In this document: positions 1 through 8,837 of the stretch, one piece after another
How the letters are laid out: every line of letters begins with the position of its first letter
How positions within the stretch are numbered: the stretch's first letter is position 1
Assembly: GCA_047974625.1 (NCBI GenBank)
Contig: JBKECK010000071.1
Coordinates: 1-61,665 of the forward strand
DNA: 61,665 nucleotides
Source: CADEDH01 sp047974625
Lineage (GTDB): Bacteria > Actinomycetota > Acidimicrobiia > Acidimicrobiales > SZUA-35
Reading direction: 5' to 3'
The notes under the pieces: generated by a model
Databases searched by the model: none
The model's input: the letters and a program-made list of their open reading frames with translations, nothing else
What the model was told of the DNA's origin: nothing
Position numbers and translations under genes: made by a program

Positions 1-187
1 CAGCCCCGAACGGCGGCGGCCCCAACCCGCGCCAGCCTGGCCGACCGCGCCCCCTCCGGACCCCCACCCCTCCATGGTCGGTGACCTCCCGTACGCCGAC
101 GACGACCCCCCGGACGGCGACGAGACCGAGGACTCCCTCCTGAACTGGCTCGACCCGGCCGCCCACCGGACGGAGCACGACCGATGA
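1..187 (+). CDS. C-terminal end of an unidentified conservon gene (partial)
   Basis: An open frame enters from the left edge and ends at TGA 185-187. About 61 residues are visible: a Pro/Arg/Ala-rich, probably disordered stretch, then an acidic segment, ending in LNWLDPAAHRTEHDR. No domain can be recognised. The stop overlaps the ATG of the DUF742 gene (ATGA), so the two are translationally coupled. In actinomycete conservons the genes before DUF742 encode a sensor kinase (CvnA) and a Roadblock/LC7 protein (CvnB); this tail could belong to either, with the low-complexity character fitting a kinase tail slightly better. That assignment is inference. Confidence 0.55.
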   Translation, partial: SPERRRPQPAPAWPTAPPPDPHPSMVGDLPYADDDPPDGDETEDSLLNWLDPAAHRTEHDR

Positions 188-690
188 TCGACCCTCCCGC
201 CTCGTTGGGTGGACCAACCGCCATGAGCGCCTTCGACCAGGGCAACCGGCCCGGCGGCCCAGAGGAACCCGCGGTCGGCGGCTCTGCCGGGACCGGGGCG
301 GCGCCACCGGTGACCGGTCCCGAAACCGACATCGCCGTCGACCTACTGGCCGTGCGGCCCTACCTCCTTACCCAGGGTCGCACAGTGCCCCGCCTCGAAC
401 TGGCGTTGGAGGATCCGGTGGAGACCTCCCCGTCCGGCCGGGACATCCACGGCCGCGTCGGTCTCGAACAGGATCTGATCCTCGAGCTGTGCGTGGCCCC
501 GACTCCCGTGGTGGAGGTGGCGGGACGCCTTGACCTCCCCCTCCCGGTCGTTCTGGTGCTCCTCGCCGACCTGGTCGTCGACGGCCACCTCGAGGTGCGC
601 CGCGCCGCCACGTCCCCGTCCACCGGCGGCGCCGGCCGGCCCGATGTCGCCCTCCTCGAGCGAGTGCTCGACGGCCTCCACCGATTGTGA
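184..690 (+). CDS. DUF742 protein, conservon component CvnC-like
   Basis: The protein has 168 residues. The first ~50 are low complexity. The rest matches the DUF742 pattern: an RPYLLTQGRT opening, an ELC helix and a winged-helix-like end in which two hydrophobic helices precede DLVVDGHLEV. DUF742 proteins are the third member of conservons (sensor kinase, Roadblock, DUF742, GTPase), which act as membrane-associated G-protein-like signalling modules in actinomycetes. The start is ATG 184, overlapping the previous stop; a second in-frame ATG lies at 223 and would remove 13 poorly conserved residues. The GTPase partner follows after 76 bp. Confidence 0.85.
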   Translation: MIDPPASLGGPTAMSAFDQGNRPGGPEEPAVGGSAGTGAAPPVTGPETDIAVDLLAVRPYLLTQGRTVPRLELALEDPVETSPSGRDIHGRVGLEQDLILELCVAPTPVVEVAGRLDLPLPVVLVLLADLVVDGHLEVRRAATSPSTGGAGRPDVALLERVLDGLHRL

Positions 691-766
691 GCCCTCACGT
701 GCCCCACCCCAGCCCGACCCGCTCCGCACCGTCCCCAGACCGCCCAGGACAGGAGCTCCCACGCTC

Positions 767-1312
767 ATGACCAATCCCACCCCTGTCAAGATCGTGGTGG
801 CCGGCGGATTCGCCGTCGGCAAGACGACCTTCGTTACCTCGCTCTCGGACATCGACCCGTTGACCACCGAGGCGAGCATGACCCGCGTTTCCGAGGGCAT
901 CGACGACGTCGGACCGGCCACCGAGAAGACGGCCACCACTGTGGCCATGGACTTCGGCCGGGTGGGGCTGGGGGACGACCTCGTGCTCTACCTGTTCGGC
1001 ACGCCCGGCCAGGGACGATTCCGGTTCATGTGGGACGAACTGGTCCGGGGGGCGGTCGGTTCCGTGGTCCTGGTCGACACGTCCCGACTCGACGACTGCT
1101 TCCCGGTCGTGGACTACATGGAACGGTCCGGTATCCCCTTCGTCGTGGCTATCAACACCTTCGACGGCATCCTGCTGCACCGTCCCGCCGACGTGGCCGA
1201 GGCCCTCGACCTGCCCGGGCACGTGCCCGTGGTGGTCACCGACGCCCGGCACCGCGCCGCGGTCAAGGACTCGGTAATCGCTCTGGTCCGTCACGCCATG
1301 ACCCTGGCCTAG
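767..1312 (+). CDS. Small GTPase of the conservon type (CvnD-like, ATP/GTP-binding protein)
   Basis: The protein has 181 residues. A P-loop GGFAVGKTT lies near residue 10, followed by the family-typical FGTPGQGRF in place of the classic switch II DxxG, and NTFDG where Ras-like proteins have NKxD. These features match the MglA-like GTPases that close actinomycete conservons. The ATG at 767 is preceded by AGGAG at about 750. It probably cycles between GTP and GDP forms and works with the DUF742 protein upstream and a Roadblock protein outside the window. The signal sensed is unknown. The nitrate reductase operon follows on the same strand after a 177-bp gap. Confidence 0.88.
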   Translation: MTNPTPVKIVVAGGFAVGKTTFVTSLSDIDPLTTEASMTRVSEGIDDVGPATEKTATTVAMDFGRVGLGDDLVLYLFGTPGQGRFRFMWDELVRGAVGSVVLVDTSRLDDCFPVVDYMERSGIPFVVAINTFDGILLHRPADVAEALDLPGHVPVVVTDARHRAAVKDSVIALVRHAMTLA

Positions 1313-1489
1313 GTCTGACCGGGGACGGCGCCCGGCTCGCCGGTGCTGAGCCTGGATCCCCCACCGGCACCGGACTAAGCTCTCCTCAAGTCCACAAGTT
1401 GTTGACTGTATAACTCGCCGACAGGCAGGGTGAGAGGTCTACGGCTTGGGGGACGGCGTGGCAACGGCGCCGACGAGGAGGGGTGGAGG
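1313..1489. promoter_or_regulatory. Upstream region of the nitrate reductase operon
   Basis: This 177-bp gap contains the only AT-rich patch nearby, around 1391-1415, with a -10-like TATAAC at 1409-1414. No good -35 hexamer lies 16-18 bp upstream, which suggests an activator-dependent promoter. No clear FNR-type or NarL-type site could be read. The leader would be about 70 nt. Assignment as the nar promoter is inference from position and composition. Confidence 0.35.
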
Positions 1490-2380
1490 ATGCGACGCAA
1501 CGCAGCCGGAATCCGGTCCCGCGCTAGGTGGGGACTCCTGCTGGCCCCCCTGATCGCGGCGGTGGCGATCGCGGTCGTCGCCGCTCCGCCGGCAGCACCC
1601 CTCGCGGCCCAGGGCCCGTCCGGGGAGGACGTGTTCGCCACCGCCTGCGCCGGCTGCCACCAGGCCGCCGGCGAAGGGGTGGAGGGGGCGTTCCCTCCCC
1701 TCCGGGGCAACCCGGCCGCCGCCGATCCGGCCACCGTCGAGGCCGCCGTCACCAACGGGGTCAGCGGCCCAATCGAGGTGCTCGGCGTCCGCTACGACTC
1801 GGTCATGCCCCCGGTGACCGGCCTGTCCGACGCCGACATCGCCGCCGTCGTCGACCATGTCGTCGGCCTGGCCGGGGAGACGTCGGGGGCCGCGACCGGC
1901 GCGGGGTCGGGAACCGGTGTGGCCAGCACGGCGGGGGTGGAACCGGCGGCCGTCACGGGGGACGCGGCCCGGGGTCGGCTCCTGTTCACCGGAGCCGACC
2001 GGCTCTCGGCCGGGGCGCCGGCGTGCCACGCCTGCCACACCGCCGGTTCGAGCGGTGATCTCGGTGGCTCGGGCCTTGGTCCCGACCTTACCGGGGCCTA
2101 CCAGCGGCTCGGGGGCGACGCCGGCCTGACCGGCTGGTTGGCCAACCCCCCGTCGGCCACCATGGCCCCCGTCTTCGCCTCCCGCCCCCTGTCGGAGCAG
2201 GAGCTGGCCGATCTCGTCGCCTTCCTGGCCGACGCCCCGACCGAGCCCGCCCCGGCCGCCACCACCGACCGGTTGACCACCGGCGCCCTGTCGGCCACCG
2301 CCCTGCTACTGGTGGCCATGGCCGTGGTCGGCCGGGGTGCTCGGCGTCCCTACGCAACCCAGTTGAGGAGCAGGCGATGA
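1490..2380 (+). CDS. narC: Membrane-tethered diheme cytochrome c, NarC-like
   Basis: The protein has 296 residues. A signal or anchor helix covers about residues 14-34. Two class I heme c domains follow, with heme motifs CAGCH (53-57) and CHACH (179-183); M106 and M225 are possible axial ligands. A Ser/Gly/Ala linker joins the domains, and a C-terminal helix (about 265-281) followed by Arg-rich residues would anchor the protein with both hemes outside. The ATG at 1490 follows GAGGAGGGGTGGAGG, so an earlier in-frame start at 1430 is rejected. The stop overlaps the narG ATG. Thermus nar operons also begin with a diheme cytochrome NarC, so a role in electron transfer with this nitrate reductase is likely but inferred. 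The symbol is by analogy. Confidence 0.85.
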   Translation: MRRNAAGIRSRARWGLLLAPLIAAVAIAVVAAPPAAPLAAQGPSGEDVFATACAGCHQAAGEGVEGAFPPLRGNPAAADPATVEAAVTNGVSGPIEVLGVRYDSVMPPVTGLSDADIAAVVDHVVGLAGETSGAATGAGSGTGVASTAGVEPAAVTGDAARGRLLFTGADRLSAGAPACHACHTAGSSGDLGGSGLGPDLTGAYQRLGGDAGLTGWLANPPSATMAPVFASRPLSEQELADLVAFLADAPTEPAPAATTDRLTTGALSATALLLVAMAVVGRGARRPYATQLRSRR

Positions 2381-5300
2381 GATGGAGCCGCGAGACCGTT
2401 GACCCGGCCGCCCGCCATTGGGAGGAGTTCTACCGGAACCGGTTCCAGCACGACAAGCGGGTGCGGACGACCCACGGGGTCAACTGCACCGGGAGCTGTT
2501 CCTGGGAGGTGTTCGTCAAGAACGGGATCGTGACCTGGGAGCTCCAGGCCACCGACTACCCCCAGCTCGAGGAGGGCCTGCCCCCCTACGAGCCCCGCGG
2601 TTGCCAGCGGGGCATCTCGTACTCCTGGTACCTCTACTCGCCCCTGCGGGTGAAATACCCCTACGCCCGGGGCGAACTGATCGATCTCTACCGCCAGCTC
2701 AAGTTCGAGGCGTTCGGCGATCCGGTGGCGGCCTGGCGGAACCTGCAGGCCTCACCCGATCTGCGGCGCCGCTACCAGCAGGCCCGGGGCAAGGGAGGCT
2801 TCCGACGGATCGGCTGGGACGAGGCCCTCGAGATCGCCGCCGCCTCGGTGGTCCACACCATGGCCACCCACGGCCCGGATCGGGTGGCCGGCTTCTCGCC
2901 GATCCCGGCCATGTCCCAGGTGAGCTACGCGGCCGGGAGCCGCTTCATGTCCCTGATCGGCGGGACCGTGCTCAGCTTCTACGACTGGTACTGCGACCTG
3001 CCCCCGGCGTCGCCCGAGGTGTGGGGCGAGCAGACCGACGTGCACGAATCCGCCGACTGGTTCAACGCTCGCTTCATCGCCGTCATGGGTTCGAACCTCA
3101 ACATGACCCGGACCCCCGACACCCACTTCGTGTCCGAGGTCCGCCACGCCGGAGCCAAGCTGACCGTGTTCAGTCCCGACTTCTCCCAGGTGGCGAAGTA
3201 TGCGGACTGGTGGATCCCGGCCAGCCCCGGACAGGACACCGCCTTCTGGTTGGCGGTCGACCATGTCCTGCTGACCGAGTTCTACCGCGACCGCAAGGTC
3301 GACTACTTCGAGCGCTACGCCCGCCGTTACACCGACCTTCCGTTCCTGGTGCAGGTGGAGGGCCGGCGCCCCACCCGGTACCTCCGGGCCGGCCGCCTAG
3401 CCCCCTACGCCGCCGAGGAGCACGCTGACTGGAAGATGCTGGTGTGGGACGGGGAGGCCGACGAGCCCCGGATGCCCAACGGCTCGATCGGGGACCGCTG
3501 GGCCAGCGAGGCCAAGGGCCGGTGGAACCTGGAACTGGTGGACAGTGTGCTGGGCACCGACATCCGGCCCGTGCTCAGCCTGGCCGCCGGGTGCGACGCC
3601 GTGGTCGACATCGACTTCGAGTTCTTCGACGGCGAGGGGACGGTGACCCGGCGGGTGCCGGTGCGAACCGTGGACACCGGCGACGGCCCCGTCCAGGTGA
3701 CCACGGTGTTCGACCTGCTCATGGCCCGGTTCGGGGTGGACCGGGGCCTCGGTGGGCACCACGGCGGCGGCTACGACGACGCCGACGCCCCCTACACCCC
3801 GGCCTGGCAGGAACGCCGCACCGGGATCCACCGCGACACCGTTATCGCCTTCGCCCGCCAGTGGGGGGCCAACGGGGAAGCCACCGGGGGCCGCAACCTG
3901 ATCATCATCGGGGCGGGCGCCAACCACTGGTACCACAACAACCTGCTGTACCGGTCCGGGATCACGGCCCTCATGCTGACCGGTTCGGTGGGGGTCAACG
4001 GGGGCGGCCTGGCCCACTACGTGGGTCAGGAGAAGCTGGTCAACCAGGCCTCGTGGGGGGCGATCGCCTTCGGCCTGGACTGGGGCATGGTGCCCCGCCA
4101 GCAGAACACCCCGTCGTTCCACTACGTCCACTCCGACCAGTGGCGATACGAGCGGGGCTACCGCCAGTACGACTCCCTGCCCACCGATCACCCCGACCGG
4201 TTCGACCACACCATCGACCATCAGGCCCGAGCGGTGCGGCGGGGCTGGCTCCCCTTCTACCCCCAGTTCCTCGACAACCCGCTCGAGGTGGTGCGCCGGG
4301 CCCGGCGGACCGGGGCCGCCACCGACGCCGACGTGGTGGACGGGGTCGTCGACCGGCTGGCCACCGGTGACCTCCGTTTCGCCATCGACGATCCGGACCA
4401 TCCCGGGGCCTGGCCCCGCACCTGGTTCATCTGGCGGGGCAACGCCATCGGCACGTCGGCCAAGGGCCACGAGTTCTTCCTCCGCCACTACCTGGGCACG
4501 GACTCCACCGCGATCGCCGCCGAGCCGGACGACCACGGGGTAACCGAGACGACGGTCCGGGCCAACGCCCCGATCGGGAAGATGGACCTGGTCGTCGACC
4601 TCAACTTCCGGATGGACACCTCGGCCCTCTACTCCGACATCGTCCTGCCCGCCGCCACCTGGTACGAGAAGGACGACCTCAACACCACCGACATGCACTC
4701 GTTCATCAACCCGATGCAGGCCGCGGTGGCCCCGGCCTGGGAGTCCCGCTCGGACTGGGACATCTTCACCGCCCTGGCGGCCAAGGTGTCGGAGCTGGCC
4801 CAGGGGGTCCTGCCCGACACGGTCGAGGACCTGGTCATGTCGCCCCTGGCCCACGACACCCCCGACGAGCTGGCCCAGCCCACGGTGGCCGACTGGTGGA
4901 CCGGGGAGGTGGATCCAGTCCCGGGACTGACCATGCCCAGGCTGACGGTGGTCCGGCGCCACCTCGATCAGCTCCACCAGCAGATGACGTCGCTGGGCCC
5001 CGGGGTCCGGGAGAACGGGGTGGCCGTGCACGGCCTGCGGGTACCGGTGACGGAGTTCTACGACGAACTCGCCCGCCGCCGTCCGGCCCCCGCCCAGAAC
5101 GGGGACACCGCACCCAAACCGTCGCTGCGGTACGCCCGGGACGTGTGCGACGCCATCCTGGCCCTCGACCCGGCCTCGAACGGGGAGCTCGCCCACCGGG
5201 CGTTCGAGGCCGAGGAGGCCAAGACGGGCCGGCCCCTCACCCACCTGGCCCGGGGTCAGCGGGACACCCGGACCTCGTTCGCCGACATCGTGGCCCAACC

Positions 5301-5991
5301 CCGACGGATCCTGACCACGCCCACCTGGAGCGGCCTGGTGGGTCGGGGCCGGGCGTACAGCCCGTACACCCTCAACGTCGAGCACCTGGTGCCGTGGCGC
5401 ACCCTCACCGGGCGCCAACACGTCTACCTCGACCACGAGAACTACCTGGCCTGGGGTGAGCAGCTCCCAGCCTACAAAACCCGACCGGACCACGCCATGC
5501 TCTCGGAGGTCGAGCGGTCGAGGGCCGAGGACCAGCACGGGCGCCTGTTCAACTATCTGACCCCGCACGGTAAGTGGTCGATCCACTCCACCTACTCCGA
5601 CAACCACCGGATGATGACCCTGTCCCGGGGCGGCTACCCGATCTGGCTGAACGTCAAGGACGCCGCCGACCTCGGCATCGTCGACAACGACTGGGTGGAG
5701 CTCTACAACGACAACGGGGTGTTCGTGCAGCGCTGCACCACCTCGTCCCGGATCCCGCGGGGCACGGTCTTCGTCTACCACGCCACCGAGCGCACCGTCG
5801 GGATCCCCATCTCCCCGCTCCGCGGGAAGCGGGCGGGCATGAACAACTCGCTGACCCGGGCCCGGCTCAAGCCGGTGCTGATGAGCGGCGGGTACGCCCA
5901 GTTCACCTACGCCTTCAACTACTGGGGGCCCACCGGCGTGAACCGCGACACCTTCGTCTATCTGCGCCGCGTCGAGCGGCCGAGCTACTAG
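2377..5991 (+). CDS. narG: Respiratory nitrate reductase alpha subunit NarG
   Basis: The protein has 1204 residues, close to the usual length. It reduces nitrate to nitrite at a Mo-bis-MGD centre. The FS0 [4Fe-4S] ligands are visible as H33, C37 and C41 in THGVNCTGSCSW and C76 in EPRGCQRG. The FYDWYCDLPPASP segment carries the conserved Mo-site Asp, and TWYEKDDLNTTDMH and WSIHSTYSDN are family hallmarks. There is no twin-arginine signal, so this is the cytoplasm-facing NarGHI type; the N terminus starts almost directly at the conserved HDK-RTTHGVNC region. It is coupled to the diheme cytochrome upstream (ATGA overlap) and followed by narH. Confidence 0.98.
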   Translation: MRWSRETVDPAARHWEEFYRNRFQHDKRVRTTHGVNCTGSCSWEVFVKNGIVTWELQATDYPQLEEGLPPYEPRGCQRGISYSWYLYSPLRVKYPYARGELIDLYRQLKFEAFGDPVAAWRNLQASPDLRRRYQQARGKGGFRRIGWDEALEIAAASVVHTMATHGPDRVAGFSPIPAMSQVSYAAGSRFMSLIGGTVLSFYDWYCDLPPASPEVWGEQTDVHESADWFNARFIAVMGSNLNMTRTPDTHFVSEVRHAGAKLTVFSPDFSQVAKYADWWIPASPGQDTAFWLAVDHVLLTEFYRDRKVDYFERYARRYTDLPFLVQVEGRRPTRYLRAGRLAPYAAEEHADWKMLVWDGEADEPRMPNGSIGDRWASEAKGRWNLELVDSVLGTDIRPVLSLAAGCDAVVDIDFEFFDGEGTVTRRVPVRTVDTGDGPVQVTTVFDLLMARFGVDRGLGGHHGGGYDDADAPYTPAWQERRTGIHRDTVIAFARQWGANGEATGGRNLIIIGAGANHWYHNNLLYRSGITALMLTGSVGVNGGGLAHYVGQEKLVNQASWGAIAFGLDWGMVPRQQNTPSFHYVHSDQWRYERGYRQYDSLPTDHPDRFDHTIDHQARAVRRGWLPFYPQFLDNPLEVVRRARRTGAATDADVVDGVVDRLATGDLRFAIDDPDHPGAWPRTWFIWRGNAIGTSAKGHEFFLRHYLGTDSTAIAAEPDDHGVTETTVRANAPIGKMDLVVDLNFRMDTSALYSDIVLPAATWYEKDDLNTTDMHSFINPMQAAVAPAWESRSDWDIFTALAAKVSELAQGVLPDTVEDLVMSPLAHDTPDELAQPTVADWWTGEVDPVPGLTMPRLTVVRRHLDQLHQQMTSLGPGVRENGVAVHGLRVPVTEFYDELARRRPAPAQNGDTAPKPSLRYARDVCDAILALDPASNGELAHRAFEAEEAKTGRPLTHLARGQRDTRTSFADIVAQPRRILTTPTWSGLVGRGRAYSPYTLNVEHLVPWRTLTGRQHVYLDHENYLAWGEQLPAYKTRPDHAMLSEVERSRAEDQHGRLFNYLTPHGKWSIHSTYSDNHRMMTLSRGGYPIWLNVKDAADLGIVDNDWVELYNDNGVFVQRCTTSSRIPRGTVFVYHATERTVGIPISPLRGKRAGMNNSLTRARLKPVLMSGGYAQFTYAFNYWGPTGVNRDTFVYLRRVERPSY

Positions 5992-6028
5992 CGGCCGGGC
6001 CGAGCACGGCCCCGGGAGGAGAACCGCC

Positions 6029-7546
6029 ATGAGAGTGCGGGCCCAGATGAGCATGCTGTTCCATCTCGACAAGTGCATCGGCTGCCACACCTGCTCGGTG
6101 GCCTGCAAGAACCTGTGGACCGACCGTCCCGGCGCCGAGTACATGTGGTGGAACAATGTGGAGACCCGACCCGGGACCGGGTACCCGGTGGGTTGGGAGG
6201 ACCAGACCCACTACAAGGGGGGCTGGAGGCGGGACCGGTCGGGGCGTCTGCGGCTCAACCTCCATTCCCGCGGGGGCGGTCTGGCCAAGGTGTTCTACAA
6301 CCCGGCCCTGCCCCAGCTGGACGACTACTACGACCCGTTCACCTTCCGCTACGGCGACCTCTTCAGCGCCCCGGCCTCCGACCAGCAGCCCACCGCGGTG
6401 CCGGTCTCCTCCATCACCGGGGAGGAGATGGAGGTGGCCAGCGGCCCGAACTGGGACGACGACCTCTCCGGCTCCGATCTGTACGCGGCCAACGATCCGT
6501 CCATGGCCGGGGTCGACGAGGCCGTCCGGGCCCAGATGGAGGAGATCGAACGGGTGGTGTTCAACTACCTCCCGCGGATCTGCAACCACTGCCTCAACCC
6601 GTCGTGTGTGGCCGCCTGCCCGTCGGGGGCGATCTACAAGCGGGCCGAGGACGGGGTGGTCCTGGTCAGCGAGGACAAGTGCCGGGGCTGGCGCATGTGC
6701 GTGTCGGGCTGCCCGTACAAGAAGGTCTACTACAACTGGAGCACCGGCAAGTCGGAGAAGTGCATCCTGTGCTTCCCCCGGATGGAGACCGGTCAGGCGC
6801 CGGCCTGCGCCCACTCCTGCGTGGGCCGGATCCGCTACATGGGGGTCCTGTTGTACGACGCAGACGCCATCGCCTCGGTGGCCGCGGCCCCCGACGACGA
6901 ACTGCTGCAGGCCCAGCTCGACATGATCCTCGACCCCAACGACCCCCGGGTGATCGAGGAAGCCCACCGGGCCGGGATCAACGACGGCTGGCTGGACGCC
7001 GCCCGCCGGTCCCCCGTGTACACCTTCGTCAAGGAGTGGGGTCTGGCCCTGCCCCTCCACCCGGAGTACCGGACGCTGGCCATGATGTTCTACGTCCCGC
7101 CCCTGTCGCCGGTAATGAGTGCCCTCGAGGGGGACCTGACCCGGCTCGAACTGCCGGAGGGCGCCGGGCCGTTCGAGCTGTTGGACAACCTCGACCTGGC
7201 CCGCCTGCCCGTCGACTATCTGGCCAACCTGTTCTCGGTGGGCGACCGGGCCCCGATCGAGCACGCCCTGCGGACGATGCTGGCCGTTCGCACCTTCAAA
7301 CGCCACCAGGTGCCCGGCCGGGCCGAGCAGGTCGACGCCGGGGTGGCGGCCGTGCTCGACTCGGTCGGCCTCCGACCCGACCAGGCCGAGGCCATCTACC
7401 GGCTGACCACCGTCCCCACCCTGGAGGATCGGTTCGTCCTTCCCCCGTACCACCGGGAGATGTCCATCGAAGCGGCCCAGGATCCACTCACCGCCAAGGG
7501 ACTCGCCGGCTTCGGGGCGACCCAGGGCCCGAGGCGGGGGCCGTGA
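6029..7546 (+). CDS. narH: Respiratory nitrate reductase beta subunit NarH
   Basis: The protein has 505 residues and carries four iron-sulfur clusters that pass electrons from NarI to NarG. Cluster motifs visible are CIGCHTCSVAC (C16-C26), CNHCLNPSCVAACP, CRGWRMCVSGCPYKK (Trp at the position that makes this the 3Fe-4S site) and CILCFPRMETGQAPACAHSC. The ATG at 6029 follows GGGAGGA. The 37-bp gap from narG is the only non-overlapping junction inside narGHJI. The narH stop overlaps the narJ GTG. Confidence 0.98.
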   Translation: MRVRAQMSMLFHLDKCIGCHTCSVACKNLWTDRPGAEYMWWNNVETRPGTGYPVGWEDQTHYKGGWRRDRSGRLRLNLHSRGGGLAKVFYNPALPQLDDYYDPFTFRYGDLFSAPASDQQPTAVPVSSITGEEMEVASGPNWDDDLSGSDLYAANDPSMAGVDEAVRAQMEEIERVVFNYLPRICNHCLNPSCVAACPSGAIYKRAEDGVVLVSEDKCRGWRMCVSGCPYKKVYYNWSTGKSEKCILCFPRMETGQAPACAHSCVGRIRYMGVLLYDADAIASVAAAPDDELLQAQLDMILDPNDPRVIEEAHRAGINDGWLDAARRSPVYTFVKEWGLALPLHPEYRTLAMMFYVPPLSPVMSALEGDLTRLELPEGAGPFELLDNLDLARLPVDYLANLFSVGDRAPIEHALRTMLAVRTFKRHQVPGRAEQVDAGVAAVLDSVGLRPDQAEAIYRLTTVPTLEDRFVLPPYHREMSIEAAQDPLTAKGLAGFGATQGPRRGP

Positions 7547-8064
7547 TCCCGGCCGCCGCGGAGCTGGCCGTCGGCTTCCGCTACCCCGACGACGAGGCCG
7601 CCCGACGGTTGAGGAAGGCGGTGGGGCGGGTCCCCGACGGCCCGGTCCGCCAGGCGTTCCGGTCCTTCGTCGACGCCGTCACCGCCCTCGACCTGGCCGC
7701 CTGGGAGGAGCTCCACACCACCACCCTGGATCTCAACCCCCGTTTCGCCCCCTACGTCGGCCACGCCATCTGGGCCGACAACTACCAGCGGGGCGCGTTC
7801 ATGGCCGAGCTGGCCGAGGCCCAGGCCCGGCTCGGGGTGGACCCGGCGGGCGAGCTCCCCGACCATGTGGAGCCGATCCTGCGCTACCTGGCGATGGCCG
7901 ACCCACCCTTGACCTCCCTGGCCGAGGTCCTGCCCCGGGCCCTCGGCCAGATGCGCCGGGCCCTGGTGACCGTGGAGCCCGACAGTCCGTATCGCCACCT
8001 GCTCGACGCCGGCCTGGCCCTGGTGGCCGATCTCCGGCCCGTGACCATCGGAGGTGCCCCCTGA
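7543..8064 (+). CDS. narJ: Nitrate reductase assembly chaperone NarJ
   Basis: The protein has 173 residues. NarJ binds apo-NarG and helps insert the Mo cofactor and FS0; it is not part of the final enzyme. Visible traits are the all-helical TorD-like pattern, the opening FRYPDDEAARRL and the conserved PDHVEPILRYLA segment. The start is GTG 7543, which overlaps the narH stop (GTGA); no ATG is available in a sensible position. The stop overlaps the narI start by one base. Confidence 0.93.
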   Translation: MIPAAAELAVGFRYPDDEAARRLRKAVGRVPDGPVRQAFRSFVDAVTALDLAAWEELHTTTLDLNPRFAPYVGHAIWADNYQRGAFMAELAEAQARLGVDPAGELPDHVEPILRYLAMADPPLTSLAEVLPRALGQMRRALVTVEPDSPYRHLLDAGLALVADLRPVTIGGAP

Positions 8065-8777
8065 TGACCACCGACCAGTTCCTGTTCGGCGCCGTGCCCT
8101 ATGTGGTGGCCGCCGTCGCCCTGATCGGCACCGTCTGGCGGTGGCGACGGGCTCCGTTCAGCGTGTCTTCGTTGTCGTCCCAACTCCTGGAGAGCCGCAA
8201 GCTGTACTGGGGCTCGGTTCCCTTCCACTGGGGCCTGTCCCTGATCCTGGTCGGGCACCTGGTGGGCCTGATCATCCCCCAGGGCCTGGCCGCCTGGAAC
8301 GGGGCGTCGATCCGGCTGTACGTCGCCGAGATCACCGGCCTGGCCCTGGCCGTCTGGGCCGGGATCGGGATCGTCGTCCTCGCTTACCGCCGGCTGACCG
8401 ACGCCCGGGTCCGGACGGTGACCACCCCCATGGACCTCGTCGTCCTGGCCGTGGTGGCGGTGCAGATCGTCACCGGGATCTGGGTGGCCGTCGGCTACCG
8501 GTGGGGTTCGGCGTGGGGTCCCGGGGTGCTCGGCTCGTACGTCCGGTCCCTCCTGGTGTTCCAGCCGGATCCGGCCTACGTGGCCCCCCTCCCGTGGGTG
8601 GTGAAGATCCACGTGCTCGGTTTCTTCGTCTTCCTGGCCCTGTTCCCGTTCAGCCGCCTGATCCACATCGTCACCCTCCCGGCCCAGTACCTGACCCGGC
8701 CGTGGCAACGGGTGGTGGCCATGCGCCGCCCGCCGGATCCGGGCTACGCCCTACCCCGGCGGGGTCGGGGCGGCTGA
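8064..8777 (+). CDS. narI: Nitrate reductase gamma subunit NarI, diheme cytochrome b
   Basis: The protein has 237 residues with five predicted membrane helices. It oxidises quinol and hands electrons to NarH. The four heme b ligands are visible with canonical spacing: H55 and H65 (ten apart, in FHWGLSLILVGH) and H183 and H201 (eighteen apart, in KIHVLG through LIH). The ATG at 8064 shares a base with the narJ stop (TGATG). The C-terminal tail is Arg/Pro-rich. No narK transporter or Mo-cofactor gene follows, so nitrate import must be encoded elsewhere. Confidence 0.97.
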   Translation: MTTDQFLFGAVPYVVAAVALIGTVWRWRRAPFSVSSLSSQLLESRKLYWGSVPFHWGLSLILVGHLVGLIIPQGLAAWNGASIRLYVAEITGLALAVWAGIGIVVLAYRRLTDARVRTVTTPMDLVVLAVVAVQIVTGIWVAVGYRWGSAWGPGVLGSYVRSLLVFQPDPAYVAPLPWVVKIHVLGFFVFLALFPFSRLIHIVTLPAQYLTRPWQRVVAMRRPPDPGYALPRRGRGG

Positions 8778-8837
8778 ACGCCACCCTGTGCCACGGCCCG
8801 TCTTGCCCCGGCGGGGGCCCGCCACCAATCTGTCTCG

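Noticed and set aside
3397..6156. A 919-codon open frame on the minus strand opposite narG and narH
   Set aside because: It is a shadow frame of very GC-rich coding DNA: composition is Val/Gly/His/Pro-rich, no family is visible, and narG and narH are unmistakable on the plus strand.
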